Source: Lentisphaerae bacterium ADurb.Bin082 (lineage in GTDB: Bacteria > Verrucomicrobiota > Lentisphaeria > Oligosphaerales > Oligosphaeraceae). From it: 64,000 nt of DNA. The position numbers and the translations under genes were made by a program. The DNA lies in the NCBI GenBank assembly GCA_002070945.1, contig MWEG01000034.1, positions 1 through 64,000 on the forward strand, given 5' to 3'. This document shows positions 46,486 to 56,012 of this stretch, one piece after another (the stretch's first letter is position 1; every line of letters starts with the position of its first letter). Below the pieces are notes generated by a model. That model did not search any database. It saw nothing but the letters and a program-made list of their open reading frames with translations, and was not told the DNA's origin.

Positions 46486-47658
46486 ATGCACATTCTCTAC
46501 ATCCATAACGATTACGCCAAGCCCTCGGGCGAGGAGACGGCTGCCGAGGCGATCGTTGCACTTCTGAAAGAACATGGGCATGAGGTGGAATGGCATCGCC
46601 GGAGTTCGGCGGAGATTGCGGGGAGTTTTTGGGGGCAGATTAAGTCGCTATTTACTGGATTGGTAAATCCTTGCGAGGCAAAGGCAGTTATAAAGCATAT
46701 CCAAGATTTCAAACCAGATTTGGTGCAGGTGCAGAACATCTACCCTCTCTTGTCGCCAAGCATCTTTCCTGCCATCAGGAAATGCGGAGTTCCGATTGTC
46801 ATGCGGTGTCCGAATTATCGTCTGTTCTGCCCCAATGGGCTGTGTTGCGATATGCAGGGGCATGTCTGTGAGGAGTGCTTTGGTGGCCATGAGTGGCGGT
46901 GCGCCATCAAGAACTGCACGGGAAGTCGCTTGAAGAGCATTGGCTACGCACTGCGTGGCTGGGCTGCACGGGTGACGAGGCGCATTCTGGACAACGTGGA
47001 TGTGTTCATTGTCCAGACGGAGTTCCAAAGACAGAAGTTCATCCAGCAGGGAATTCTGGAAGAAAGGCTGGCCATTCTGCCTGGCATCATGCAGAATGTG
47101 GAGCCTCCATCAGAATGGCAGGCGGGAAAGTATATTACCTATATAGGCCGTTGCAGCGAGGAGAAGGGCATTATTGAGTTTATCGAGTGTGCCAGGCGGT
47201 TGCCCTGTATCACATTTATGGTAGCAGGCTCGTATGACGGAATGCCTCACTTGAAGGAGAATTCGCCAGCGAATGTAACTTGGACTGGTTTTCTCAAAGG
47301 CGAGGTATTGCGTCAGGCATTTCTGGATTCACGAATGGTGGTTGTTCCCAGCCGTTGCTATGAGGGTTTCCCGAATACCATTGTCCAGGCCATGCAGCTG
47401 GAACGACCTGTGATAACCGTTGATTTAGGCTCGTCTGGATCCATTGTCCAGGAAGGGAGCACAGGCGAAAAGTTCCGCCCAATGGATGTGGAGGATCTAT
47501 CCCGTAAGGTGGCATCGCTTTATAGCGATGTTGAGCGTTGTCGGCGTTATGGCAAGGCTGGACGAAGCGAGGCATTGCGGCTCTATTCGCGAGAGAGCAT
47601 CTACGCAAGGCTGATGGACATCTATGAGATAGCCATGAAGAATGCGAAAGTAAAATAG
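46486..47658 (+). CDS. Glycosyltransferase family 4
   Basis: 390 residues, GT-B fold: HILYIHNDYAKPSGEETAAEA at the acceptor side, a cysteine-rich insert (CPNYRLFCPNGLCCDMQG, CEECF, about residues 107-130) known in a subset of GT4 enzymes, and the donor site VVPSRCYEGFPNTIVQAMQ. ATG four bases after the preceding gene. Confidence 0.85.
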   Translation: MHILYIHNDYAKPSGEETAAEAIVALLKEHGHEVEWHRRSSAEIAGSFWGQIKSLFTGLVNPCEAKAVIKHIQDFKPDLVQVQNIYPLLSPSIFPAIRKCGVPIVMRCPNYRLFCPNGLCCDMQGHVCEECFGGHEWRCAIKNCTGSRLKSIGYALRGWAARVTRRILDNVDVFIVQTEFQRQKFIQQGILEERLAILPGIMQNVEPPSEWQAGKYITYIGRCSEEKGIIEFIECARRLPCITFMVAGSYDGMPHLKENSPANVTWTGFLKGEVLRQAFLDSRMVVVPSRCYEGFPNTIVQAMQLERPVITVDLGSSGSIVQEGSTGEKFRPMDVEDLSRKVASLYSDVERCRRYGKAGRSEALRLYSRESIYARLMDIYEIAMKNAKVK

Positions 47659-47659
47659 C

Positions 47660-48541
47660 ATGTTTGATATTGTTTCCATAAATGGCGTGTCAATTAATCT
47701 TTCCACGACGGAACGGTCGTTGGAAGAGATTTCGCAACTGCTTTCCACGGGTGGGCGACATTATGTCTGTTTCTTTGAGGGGAATATGCTCCATTGGGCA
47801 TATTCAAGGCCTGAGGTTCGAGAGGTGTTGAATGGTGCATCGCTTTGTTATCCTGATGGAATTGCGGCAGCGAAACTGGCGGGATGGGAGCTTGGCAAGG
47901 ATGTTGAGCGGGTATCGGGACCGTCGTTTATTCTGAAGGCGTGCGAACAAGGGATATCCAAAGGATGGCGGCATTTCTTTCTGGGGGGCAAGCCTGGAGT
48001 TGCCGAGGAACTTGCCAAGACACTGGCCGAACGCTATCCAGGTTTGCAGGTGGTTGGGACGTGCTGTCCGCCATTCAGGGATATGAGTGACGCGGAAATA
48101 GAGGCGCTCTGCCAGGAGCTTCAGGAGAAGAAGGTGGATTTGCTCTGGGTGGCTCTAGGTGGGCCGCGTCAGGAAATTTGGATGCACAGGTATCTGGGAC
48201 GTATCCCTGTGCCCGTAATGCTGGGGGTGGGAGCGGCCTTTGATTTTCATACGTCGCATCAGTCCTGGGCCCCGAAGTGGGTTCGTGCCATCGGCATGGA
48301 GTGGCTCTGGCGGCTGTGCACAGGGGGCAAGCGGGTGTTTGTCCGCAATGTCATCTGCGTCTCCCATGTGGCGTGCCGTCTGCTTCTTGCCGCGATAGGA
48401 CGCATCAAATACCTTTTCATCAAACATGCGGTTCCGCAATCGCGGAAGATCAAATGCGGGGTCAATGCCAGTTGCGACGGTATGCCTTGTTCTTCCAGCA
48501 CACCGTATTGTCCCTATTTTGAGGACATGCAGAAGAAATAA
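47660..48541 (+). CDS. WecG/TagA/CpsF family glycosyltransferase (GT26)
   Basis: 293 residues with the GT26 signature: CYPDGIAA, FFLGGKPGVAEELA, LLWVALGGPRQEIWMHRY and GVGAAFDFHT, followed by WVRAIGMEWLWRL. These transferases add the second sugar to the undecaprenyl-pyrophosphate-linked first sugar (ManNAcA in ECA, ManNAc in teichoic acid). It is therefore a probable partner of the WecA-like enzyme at 3219. The tail beyond residue 245 is an extra basic segment. Confidence 0.9.
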   Translation: MFDIVSINGVSINLSTTERSLEEISQLLSTGGRHYVCFFEGNMLHWAYSRPEVREVLNGASLCYPDGIAAAKLAGWELGKDVERVSGPSFILKACEQGISKGWRHFFLGGKPGVAEELAKTLAERYPGLQVVGTCCPPFRDMSDAEIEALCQELQEKKVDLLWVALGGPRQEIWMHRYLGRIPVPVMLGVGAAFDFHTSHQSWAPKWVRAIGMEWLWRLCTGGKRVFVRNVICVSHVACRLLLAAIGRIKYLFIKHAVPQSRKIKCGVNASCDGMPCSSSTPYCPYFEDMQKK

Positions 48542-48581
48542 AGCGGGGTTCCTTTTCGTGGACGACTCTCGCATATACCCC

Positions 48582-51008
48582 ATGAACATCAGTGTGGATC
48601 AGCAGGACAAGAGAATGTCAATTGCAGCGGTGATACTGTGTGCCGGGAAAGGCACGCGGATGAATGATGATTCCAAGAACAAGGTGTGCTTCGACTGCGC
48701 AGGCGTGCCGGTTATCAGGCGTATCATTGCCAACATGCGCCGGGCGGGCGTGACGCGCTTTGTGCTGGTGGTGGGGCATCGCGCGGAGAGCGTGATGGAG
48801 TGTCTGGCGGATGAGCCAGGCATCATCTACGCCTATCAGAAGGAGCAGAGGGGCACGGGACATGCGGCACACTGCGGGCTGGATGCGCTGGCACGGCTGG
48901 ATTTCAAAGGGCGGGCGATTGTCTCCATGGGCGACAAGATTGTGGCGTCTGATGTGATACGGATGATGGTGGAGGCCTCTTCAAATGCCGAGGCCGTCTG
49001 GGGTGTTCAGCCCGTGACAGTGAACTGGGGCGGCGGGCGCGTCGTGGTATCGGAGGGGCGGCCCTACGGCGTTGTGGAGTGGGCGGATGTGGCCTATCAC
49101 TCCCTGGCGGGGCATCCCCGTTCGGAGTGGCAAGGGATATTGAGTGGCATGAAGCTGAACGCCAAGAAAGCTGCTAAGGTGATGGAGCGCGCCGCTTCAA
49201 AGCTTCCCGTGGATGGCGTCGATTTGAACGGCCGCCATTTCACATCGGCCGAGCTGCGGGCGGTGCAGTACGCCAATGCGGGGCTGTATTGCTTTGACGT
49301 GGCGGCGGCACTGGCGGCCATAGAGCAATGCGGCTCAGACAATGCCCAGGGCGAGATTTACTTGACGGACACGCTGGAGATTTTTGCATCAAGAAACGCG
49401 GCAAGGCTGGTCGAGATTGAGCGCAAGGAGGATATGCTGACCTTCAGCACGCGCCCCGAACTGCGTGAGATGAGCCGCCATTTCCTGCCTGACGTGGAAT
49501 CATGCCTTGCGGATATCCGCGGTGGCAAATGGAACGGCCGTCTTGCCGAGATATACGGAGAGGCGGCCGTGCCAGAGCAGACGCGGCGCTATGCAGAGTT
49601 GGTGGAGGCGTTTTTGATGCGCAATGGCAATCGGGGCGTCATGATCGTGCGCGCCCCAGGCCGGGTGAACCTGATGGGACGGCATATCGACCACCGCGGC
49701 GGCTGCACCAATGTGATGACCATTGACAAGGACACCGTCGTGGTGGCTGCCCCCCGGAATGACGACATGGTCAATGCCGCGAATATGGACAGCGCATACC
49801 CGGAGACAGAGTTTTCCATATCGGATGCCCTGGCAATGGGTGGCCATGCGCCGGACTGGCTTTCGTATCTGGAGGCGGCACCTGTTGTGGCAGATTTGAA
49901 GGCTCATCGCGGGCATTGGGTGAACTATATCAAGGCGGCCGTGCTGCGCTTCCAGATGGCAATGGACATCCCCTTGTGCGGTATGGACATGCTGTTCACG
50001 GGGAATTTGCCCGTGGCGGCGGGCGTATCCTCCTCGTCGTCGGTGGTAGTGGCGACAGCGGAGCTGGTCATGGGGCTGAACTGCCTGAACATATCCACAC
50101 GGCAGTTCATCGACCTGTGCGGCGAGGGAGAGTGGTTTGTTGGTTCCCGTGGCGGTGCCTCCGACCATGCGGCAATGAAATGCGGGCAACGAGGTTATAT
50201 CCGCCAGCTTAGGTTCAAGCCCTTTGCCGTGGGAAACAGCTATCCCTTCTCGGACCGATATGCATTGATACTTGCGGACAGCTGCCAGCAGGCCAGGAAG
50301 TCGGGCAACTGCAAGGATATCTTCAATGCGCGGGTCGCCGCCTACGAATGCGCCTTCATGCTGCTTCGGAAGGCATACCCGCAGCGAGGATGGCGCGAGT
50401 TCCGCGAGCTGGCGGAGGTCGAGCCAGACACGGAGGTCTATCGGATGCTGAAGAGGCTGCCCTTGAGTGCCACGCGCACCGAGCTTGCAAGTCTGCTGCC
50501 GACACAGGGCGATACCCTCCAGAAGATATTCTCCAGCCACAGGGATCTGGGGGCGTACGAACTGCGTGGAATCGCATTGTATGGCATATCCGAATGCCGT
50601 CGTGCCTCCATGTTCGGGGAGCTGCTGGAGAGGAAAGAGTATGCCGCCATTGGCGAGATGATGAACATCAGCCATGACGGTGACCGTCTGGTGGGGCAGG
50701 ATTGCTCCGATGCGGCGATGGATGCGCTGATTGCTGCTGCCGCGCCCCTGTGGCGTCAATTCGGGGCCTATCGGTGTTCAACGGAGCGCATTGACGAGAT
50801 GTGTGATTTGCTGAAAGGGAGTAGTGGCGTTCTGGGCTGTTCCATTGCTGGCGCAGGGCTTGGAGGCAGTGTAATCGCACTTGTAGAAAGCGGCAGGGCG
50901 GCATCAATTATTGAGATTCTCAATGCCAAATATTACGAAAAGTATGGATTGCCGCCCAAAGCGGGAATATATTGGCCAGGCGTCGGTTCTGGAATTGTAA
51001 ACATATAA
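48582..51008 (+). CDS. Bifunctional sugar nucleotidyltransferase/GHMP sugar kinase
   Basis: About 808 residues. The N-terminal half is a nucleotidyltransferase (AVILCAGKGTRM at the start, QKEQRGTGHAAHCGLDAL as in GlmU-type enzymes). The C-terminal half is a GHMP kinase with the galactokinase signature GRVNLMGRHIDHRGG and the ATP loop PVAAGVSSSSSVV. The architecture is the reverse-order analogue of FKP/salvage fusions: it would phosphorylate a free sugar at C1 and then activate it with an NTP. The sugar is not determinable. The ATG at 48582 or 48615 is used; a longer ORF from 48426 overlaps the preceding gene. The gene is visibly GC-richer than its neighbours. Confidence 0.82.
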   Translation: MNISVDQQDKRMSIAAVILCAGKGTRMNDDSKNKVCFDCAGVPVIRRIIANMRRAGVTRFVLVVGHRAESVMECLADEPGIIYAYQKEQRGTGHAAHCGLDALARLDFKGRAIVSMGDKIVASDVIRMMVEASSNAEAVWGVQPVTVNWGGGRVVVSEGRPYGVVEWADVAYHSLAGHPRSEWQGILSGMKLNAKKAAKVMERAASKLPVDGVDLNGRHFTSAELRAVQYANAGLYCFDVAAALAAIEQCGSDNAQGEIYLTDTLEIFASRNAARLVEIERKEDMLTFSTRPELREMSRHFLPDVESCLADIRGGKWNGRLAEIYGEAAVPEQTRRYAELVEAFLMRNGNRGVMIVRAPGRVNLMGRHIDHRGGCTNVMTIDKDTVVVAAPRNDDMVNAANMDSAYPETEFSISDALAMGGHAPDWLSYLEAAPVVADLKAHRGHWVNYIKAAVLRFQMAMDIPLCGMDMLFTGNLPVAAGVSSSSSVVVATAELVMGLNCLNISTRQFIDLCGEGEWFVGSRGGASDHAAMKCGQRGYIRQLRFKPFAVGNSYPFSDRYALILADSCQQARKSGNCKDIFNARVAAYECAFMLLRKAYPQRGWREFRELAEVEPDTEVYRMLKRLPLSATRTELASLLPTQGDTLQKIFSSHRDLGAYELRGIALYGISECRRASMFGELLERKEYAAIGEMMNISHDGDRLVGQDCSDAAMDALIAAAAPLWRQFGAYRCSTERIDEMCDLLKGSSGVLGCSIAGAGLGGSVIALVESGRAASIIEILNAKYYEKYGLPPKAGIYWPGVGSGIVNI

Positions 51009-51021
51009 ACAGGAGAATACG

Positions 51022-51996
51022 ATGGGATACAATAACTTGAAATATCCAGAGGGCAGCCGCTTCCTGGTAACAGGCGGCGCTGGCTTCATAGGCTCGAATC
51101 TGTGCGAGGCGATTTTGAAGCTGGGCTACAGGGTGCGTTGTCTGGACGATTTGTCCACGGGCAAGCAGGCCAATGTGGATTTGTTCGCAGGGAATCCAAA
51201 CTACGAGTTCATCAAGGGAGACATCAAGGATTTGGACACCTGTATGAAGGCCTGCGAAAGCGTGGATTACGTGCTGAATCAGGCGGCGTGGGGCAGCGTG
51301 CCGCGCTCCATTGAGATGCCGTTGTTCTATTGCGCCAACAACATCCAAGGATCCTTGAACATGATGGAGGCGGCGCGGCAAAAAGGTGTTAAGAAATTCG
51401 TCTATGCCTCCAGTTCATCGGTCTATGGCGATGAGCCGAACCTACCAAAGACAGAGGGCAGGGAGGGCAATCTTCTTTCGCCATACGCGCTGACCAAACG
51501 CTGCGATGAGGAATGGGCAAAGCAGTACACCCGTCACTATGGACTGCCTACCATTGGACTGCGATATTTCAATGTATTCGGACGCCGGCAGGACCCCAAT
51601 GGTGCGTATGCCGCCGTTATCCCCAAGTTCATCAAGATGCTGTTGAACGGCGAACGTCCCACCATCAACGGCGATGGTCGTCAGAGTCGCGACTTCACCT
51701 ACATCGAGAATGTCATCGAGGCCAACTTGAAAGCCTGCCTTGCTCCCGCGGAGGCGAACGGCGAAGCATTCAACATTGCCTACGGCGGCCGCGAATATCT
51801 CATCGACATCTACTATGCCCTGACCAAGGCCCTGGGCGTGGACATTGAACCCAACTTCGGCCCCGACCGCAAGGGTGACATCAAACATTCCAATGCCGAC
51901 GTTTCAAAGGCCAAGAAATTGTTAGGGTATTCCCCCGACTACGATTTTGAACGTGGACTGAATGAAGCTATTGAGTGGTATTGCAAGAATCTGTAG
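51022..51996 (+). CDS. UDP-GlcNAc/UDP-glucose 4-epimerase-like (WbpP type)
   Basis: 324 residues, extended SDR: TGGAGFIGSNL for NAD, ASSSSVYGD holding the catalytic Ser, and YALTK (the YxxxK pair) in SPYALTKRCDEEWA. NQAAWGSVPRSIEMPLF and NIQGSLNMMEAAR match the WbpP/Gne-type subfamily that interconverts UDP-GlcNAc and UDP-GalNAc. A ribosome-binding site AGGAG precedes the ATG. Supplies a nucleotide sugar to the locus. Confidence 0.85.
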   Translation: MGYNNLKYPEGSRFLVTGGAGFIGSNLCEAILKLGYRVRCLDDLSTGKQANVDLFAGNPNYEFIKGDIKDLDTCMKACESVDYVLNQAAWGSVPRSIEMPLFYCANNIQGSLNMMEAARQKGVKKFVYASSSSVYGDEPNLPKTEGREGNLLSPYALTKRCDEEWAKQYTRHYGLPTIGLRYFNVFGRRQDPNGAYAAVIPKFIKMLLNGERPTINGDGRQSRDFTYIENVIEANLKACLAPAEANGEAFNIAYGGREYLIDIYYALTKALGVDIEPNFGPDRKGDIKHSNADVSKAKKLLGYSPDYDFERGLNEAIEWYCKNL

Positions 51997-52077
51997 TTTT
52001 TTCTGTCAGTGTGAAATTGATATAGCGGAGCCTTTTGATGTTTGTGTCTACCATTGTATGCTAAGAGAAGATTGAGT

Positions 52078-52944
52078 ATGAAGGGGATAGTATTAGCTGG
52101 CGGTGCGGGAACGCGCCTGCATCCGATTACGCTTGGCACATCGAAGCAATTGCTGGGAGTCTATGACAAACCGATGGTCTATTATCCCATCAGTGTTCTG
52201 ATGCTGGCGGGAATACGAGAGATTCTCATCATCACGACGCCAGAGGATCAAGCGTCATTTCAACGGCTTCTTGGAGACGGTTCGCGTTTTGGTGTGGAGT
52301 TCACATACGCAGTCCAGCCGAAGCCAGAAGGACTTGCGCAGGCTTTCATCATAGGCGAGGAGTTCGTTGGCAAAGACCACGTGGCACTTGTGCTTGGCGA
52401 CAACATCTTCTATGGTGCGAAACTGGGCGACATGTGCAGGGCAGCGGCACAACAATCGTCGGGAGCGACGGTATTCGGCTACTATGTGAAGGACCCGGAG
52501 CGTTTTGGCGTGGTGGAGTTCGATGAGAATGGCAAGGCGATTTCCATTGAGGAGAAGCCGAAGCAGCCTAAATCTAATTATGCTGTAACAGGTCTTTACT
52601 TCTACGACAACGATGTCGTGGAAATTGCGAAGCATATCAAACCATCTGCGCGTGGTGAACTGGAAATCACCACGGTGAACAATATCTATCTCCAACGGGG
52701 TGATTTGCGCGTGCAGCGTCTTGGTCGCGGCTATGCCTGGCTGGACACGGGGACGCACGATGCCATGCTGGATGCGGCCAACTTCATCCGCACAATTGAG
52801 ACACGGCAGGGATTGCAGGTTGCATGTCTCCAGGAGATTGCTTTGGAGAACGGCTGGCTGACCAAGGTACAGGTGCGTGAGAGGATACAGGACTTGCTGA
52901 AGACGGAATACGGCCAGTACCTGATGCGGATTACGGAGGAGTGA
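52078..52944 (+). CDS. rmlA: Glucose-1-phosphate thymidylyltransferase (RmlA)
   Basis: 288 residues typical of Rml[64 protein letters not shown] and [17 protein letters not shown]. It makes dTDP-glucose, the entry to dTDP-deoxysugars including the WecE product. ATG at 52078, 81 bases after the epimerase; an in-frame extension to 52042 is not conserved. RmlC follows after one base; RmlB and RmlD are absent. Confidence 0.94.
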   Translation: MKGIVLAGGAGTRLHPITLGTSKQLLGVYDKPMVYYPISVLMLAGIREILIITTPEDQASFQRLLGDGSRFGVEFTYAVQPKPEGLAQAFIIGEEFVGKDHVALVLGDNIFYGAKLGDMCRAAAQQSSGATVFGYYVKDPERFGVVEFDENGKAISIEEKPKQPKSNYAVTGLYFYDNDVVEIAKHIKPSARGELEITTVNNIYLQRGDLRVQRLGRGYAWLDTGTHDAMLDAANFIRTIETRQGLQVACLQEIALENGWLTKVQVRERIQDLLKTEYGQYLMRITEE

Positions 52945-52945
52945 A

Positions 52946-53503
52946 ATGAACATCATCAAGACTGACATAGAGGGACTGCTTATTCTGGAGCCGAAGGTGT
53001 TCGGCGACTGCAGGGGGTACTTCTTTGAATCCTGGAACAAGGCACGCTATGAGGAGGCAGGTATATCCTGCGAGTTCGTGCAGGACAACGAGAGCAAGTC
53101 GTCATTCGGGGTACTGCGTGGGCTCCACTGGCAGGCGATGCCGTACACGCAGGCCAAACTGGTACGGGTGATTTCGGGATCGGTGCTGGATGTGGCAGTT
53201 GATATTCGCAAGGGGTCTCCGACATACGGCAAGCATGTCGCCATTGAACTTTCAGAGGAGAACAAGCGTCAGTTCTTCATTCCCATGGGGTTTGCGCACG
53301 GCTTCGCTGTTTTAAGCAAAGAAGCGGTATTCGCCTACAAATGCGATGCCCCTTACTCACCTCAATCAGAGCGGGGGATGCGTTTTGATGACCCTGCACT
53401 TGGCATCGACTGGCGTGTTAATCCTGAACATTGGAATCTTTCAGCAAAAGACCAAGTCAATCCTTTCTTCAAGGACATTGAGCCTCTGGATGTGCAGGAA
53501 TAA
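52946..53503 (+). CDS. rmlC: dTDP-4-dehydrorhamnose 3,5-epimerase (RmlC)
   Basis: 185 residues, cupin fold with the RmlC pattern: FGVLRGLHWQ (active-site histidine), GSVLDVAVDIRKGSPTYGKHV, FIPMGFAHGFAVLS and the tail DDPALGIDW. It inverts C3 and C5 of dTDP-4-keto-6-deoxyglucose. A GGAG site precedes the ATG. It marks the right end of recognisable core sugar synthesis genes. Confidence 0.93.
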   Translation: MNIIKTDIEGLLILEPKVFGDCRGYFFESWNKARYEEAGISCEFVQDNESKSSFGVLRGLHWQAMPYTQAKLVRVISGSVLDVAVDIRKGSPTYGKHVAIELSEENKRQFFIPMGFAHGFAVLSKEAVFAYKCDAPYSPQSERGMRFDDPALGIDWRVNPEHWNLSAKDQVNPFFKDIEPLDVQE

Positions 53504-53672
53504 GAATCGTCATCACCTGCGGCAAGGGGATGATGGAGTGAACAGCAAATTCTGAAACAGCATGAACTTGTCATCGTTGTTTTGCCCATTGAGGTGTCAT
53601 TGATTTTGTTGGCTTTAAGAAAAGGCCTTGGCTGGCTGAACATTACGGATTCATGTATGGATTGCTATAAAG

Positions 53673-54716
53673 ATGAAGCAAGTAATTATTGATAAAACAA
53701 ACCTATATGATGGCTGTACCCTTTTGGGCAATACCAATGAGGAGATAATGCAATTTACTCTGCCGATAAAGAGCGATTTCCATCTTGTGAAGGTGCTTGA
53801 TAGTAAATATTCGGATAGTTACTTGAATGGAACATTGAAATTCGGAACTTTGGCCAGTTATCGCAATTTGAACATCACCAATAACAGACGTAATGTCAAC
53901 AATACAGAAAATGCTTATGGACGTTTTGATCTCTATGAAGGAGTGTTCAGAATATCTGACAGAAATACAGACCCTTTTTGGAACGCCTGTAATGAAGATT
54001 TCAAGCAGAATACATCATCTTTATGGTATGTATCCCGTGAGATAGATGCCTCATGTGCTCATTGTATGTTTGCATTGGATGATAATTCTATAAAAAATTG
54101 GCATTGCCCGTCTTCAAAATTTGCGTCTTTTGGTGATACTGCTATTTTTGTTTTGAATAAAAATGAGTTCATTAATAGGATTGCTAGAGCATTGAAAAGG
54201 TTGTCTGAAGCTGAAAATTGTCGATATATACTGGGTATTGGTCCAGTCATATATGTCAGGTGTTTGCCAAATTGCATTAACCTGACTCCATTTGTTAAAT
54301 ATGGATGGTATAGCTGGCAACAGGAATTTCGATTCTTGATTATGAAATTGGATGACACTGGTAACCAATCAGCAGTAATGGATAGTTTTTTATTGGACAT
54401 AGGTGACATACGTGACATTGCGGTCAATATGCCTGTGAACGAATTCATTAATCTGGGGATTCTTCCTGCACTTCAAGCCGACTTTCCTTTATCGGGGACA
54501 AATATGGCTTTAATCCCCCATGATTTTAAGGTTTTTTACTACTTAAATGAGGTAACTATTGATTTATACACATTTATAGGGGATGCACAACGAAATTGTA
54601 TTCTTAAGTCAGATGGTATGTTTTTCTCATATGATTTGTCCAAACATGAACTCAGAGCGTGTTATGATGATGGTTCAGACGAGATAGTACCTTCAACTAA
54701 TAATCCATTTCTTTAG
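53673..54716 (+). CDS. Uncharacterised protein, possibly DUF2971-like
   Basis: 347 residues; I do not recognise it with confidence. The segment YLNGTLKFGTLASYRNL and the following asparagine/arginine-rich stretch recall DUF2971-type proteins, found next to defence and toxin genes. No signal peptide or membrane helix is evident. Base composition is AT-rich compared with the flanking glycan genes, in the same style as the 20589-23509 pair, suggesting transfer. It stands between rmlC and an acyltransferase with ~170-base gaps on the left and ~230 bases on the right. Confidence 0.5.
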   Translation: MKQVIIDKTNLYDGCTLLGNTNEEIMQFTLPIKSDFHLVKVLDSKYSDSYLNGTLKFGTLASYRNLNITNNRRNVNNTENAYGRFDLYEGVFRISDRNTDPFWNACNEDFKQNTSSLWYVSREIDASCAHCMFALDDNSIKNWHCPSSKFASFGDTAIFVLNKNEFINRIARALKRLSEAENCRYILGIGPVIYVRCLPNCINLTPFVKYGWYSWQQEFRFLIMKLDDTGNQSAVMDSFLLDIGDIRDIAVNMPVNEFINLGILPALQADFPLSGTNMALIPHDFKVFYYLNEVTIDLYTFIGDAQRNCILKSDGMFFSYDLSKHELRACYDDGSDEIVPSTNNPFL

Positions 54717-54748
54717 AGCAAAATGGAAACCATATTGAGACGGAGGCA

Positions 54749-54819
54749 GCCACGTATTCCTCGCCACTGTAGCGTTCGATCCATTAAAAACGGTGCGAGG
54801 AACGGACAATCACCGTGGC
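54749..54819. other. Nested inverted repeat, possible structured RNA or element remnant
   Basis: GCCACG (54749-54754) pairs with CGTGGC (54814-54819), and inside it CCTCGC (54759-54764) pairs with GCGAGG (54795-54800). The two stems are stacked with offset bulges. There is no U-tract after it, so it is not a standard terminator. It lies in the gap between the unknown gene and the acyltransferase. Confidence 0.4.
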
Positions 54820-54947
54820 GGCTGATAACTCGAAATAATCCAGTATGCACTTAGGGCGTATGGCTTCCAAAGAATTGAGCTTGGAGAGGGAAAACCTCGT
54901 ATGATTCTCGTTTCATGCTACGGGCAAAACACTCTGACAATTTCAAT

Positions 54948-56012
54948 ATGAGAAAAGAGCGAATAGAATGGTTGGATATTGCCCGTGGTTTAGGCATCCT
55001 GCTTATGATTTACGGGCACATTGACTATTCGTCTGTGCTGGCAAAGTGGATCTATCTTTTCCATATGCCCTTATTCTTTGTCATTTCAGGCATTCCACTG
55101 GCACTTAAGTTTAGGACTGATATGGGGAGAAATGAATCTGTAAGGAGCTTTATTGTGTCGAAGTTCAAACGACTGATAGTGCCATTTTGGGTTTATGCCT
55201 GGATGTGTCTTGGGATGAAAATTGTCATGCAGAGATTCAGAATCGGAGATATTACTCTAAGGGTGTTATTCCATTCGTTGATACCATCGAATGGATGCGG
55301 TGTCAATGATGCCCTGTGGTTTCTGATAGTGAGTTTTGAGGCTTTGGTAATCCATGGGGTATTGCTTCGACTGGTACGAAGATTGCTTTTGCTATACCTG
55401 GCCATAGCCTTTGCGATGACATGCATGGGCATTATTATTGGAACTGGGCATTTGCCGTTTTTATATCTCAATACTGTGCTTACCAGCTCTATTTTTATAG
55501 CTGTTGGCTTTGCATCAGCAAAATACCTTCTAGCCGAAGAAAAAATACCTATTGTGAATTTGTGTCTGGCTTTGTTAGGTTTGTCATGCGTGACGGTGGC
55601 TTGCTTTTTCCTTGAAAAACCAGACTTGCACCTGAACATTTTGTCACAGTTTCCTGCATTGTGGATGGTTGTCGCAATTCTTGGGTCCTTTTCTGTGATT
55701 CTGATTTCAAAAATACTGGCAAATGTCAACACACTAAATCACATGCTTTCCTGGTTTGGCAGGTATTCACTTCCATTTGTTGGTCTCCAGTATTTGAATT
55801 TTCTTGCTTTTCACCTGTTTTACAAGGTTAGACTTTTGTTGTTCAGAAACATAGATTTTCACCCAAGCTTTCAGTTCTCTGCTATGTTTTTCATCGCCGT
55901 TTTGATGGATTTGGCTATGATCGTCAGTTTCAAGAAAATTGCCAGTATATTGCGTATGGAAGCATATCTGCCAATCCTGGGTATTCCTGTGTCAACGAAG
56001 AGCAATGAGTAA
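54948..56012 (+). CDS. Membrane acyltransferase (acyltransferase-3 family)
   Basis: About 354 residues with ten hydrophobic segments. The family motif is WLDIARGLGILLMIYGHIDY (His of GHID), followed by FHMPLFFVISGIPLAL. It starts at the ATG at 54948; an upstream in-frame ATG at 54915 would add eleven residues. Isolated by gaps on both sides, it is the last recognisable glycan modification gene. It probably O-acylates the surface glycan. Confidence 0.82.
   Translation: MRKERIEWLDIARGLGILLMIYGHIDYSSVLAKWIYLFHMPLFFVISGIPLALKFRTDMGRNESVRSFIVSKFKRLIVPFWVYAWMCLGMKIVMQRFRIGDITLRVLFHSLIPSNGCGVNDALWFLIVSFEALVIHGVLLRLVRRLLLLYLAIAFAMTCMGIIIGTGHLPFLYLNTVLTSSIFIAVGFASAKYLLAEEKIPIVNLCLALLGLSCVTVACFFLEKPDLHLNILSQFPALWMVVAILGSFSVILISKILANVNTLNHMLSWFGRYSLPFVGLQYLNFLAFHLFYKVRLLLFRNIDFHPSFQFSAMFFIAVLMDLAMIVSFKKIASILRMEAYLPILGIPVSTKSNE

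Noticed and set aside
48426..48581. Longer N-terminus for the kinase/nucleotidyltransferase fusion
   Set aside because: It overlaps the GT26 gene and the extra residues are out-of-frame reading of that gene. The family motif begins right after the ATG at 48615.
49500..50759. Long minus-strand ORF opposite the kinase/nucleotidyltransferase gene
   Set aside because: It is a shadow of a GC-rich gene. Its translation is rich in His, Arg and Pro without motifs, while the plus strand has clear family signatures.
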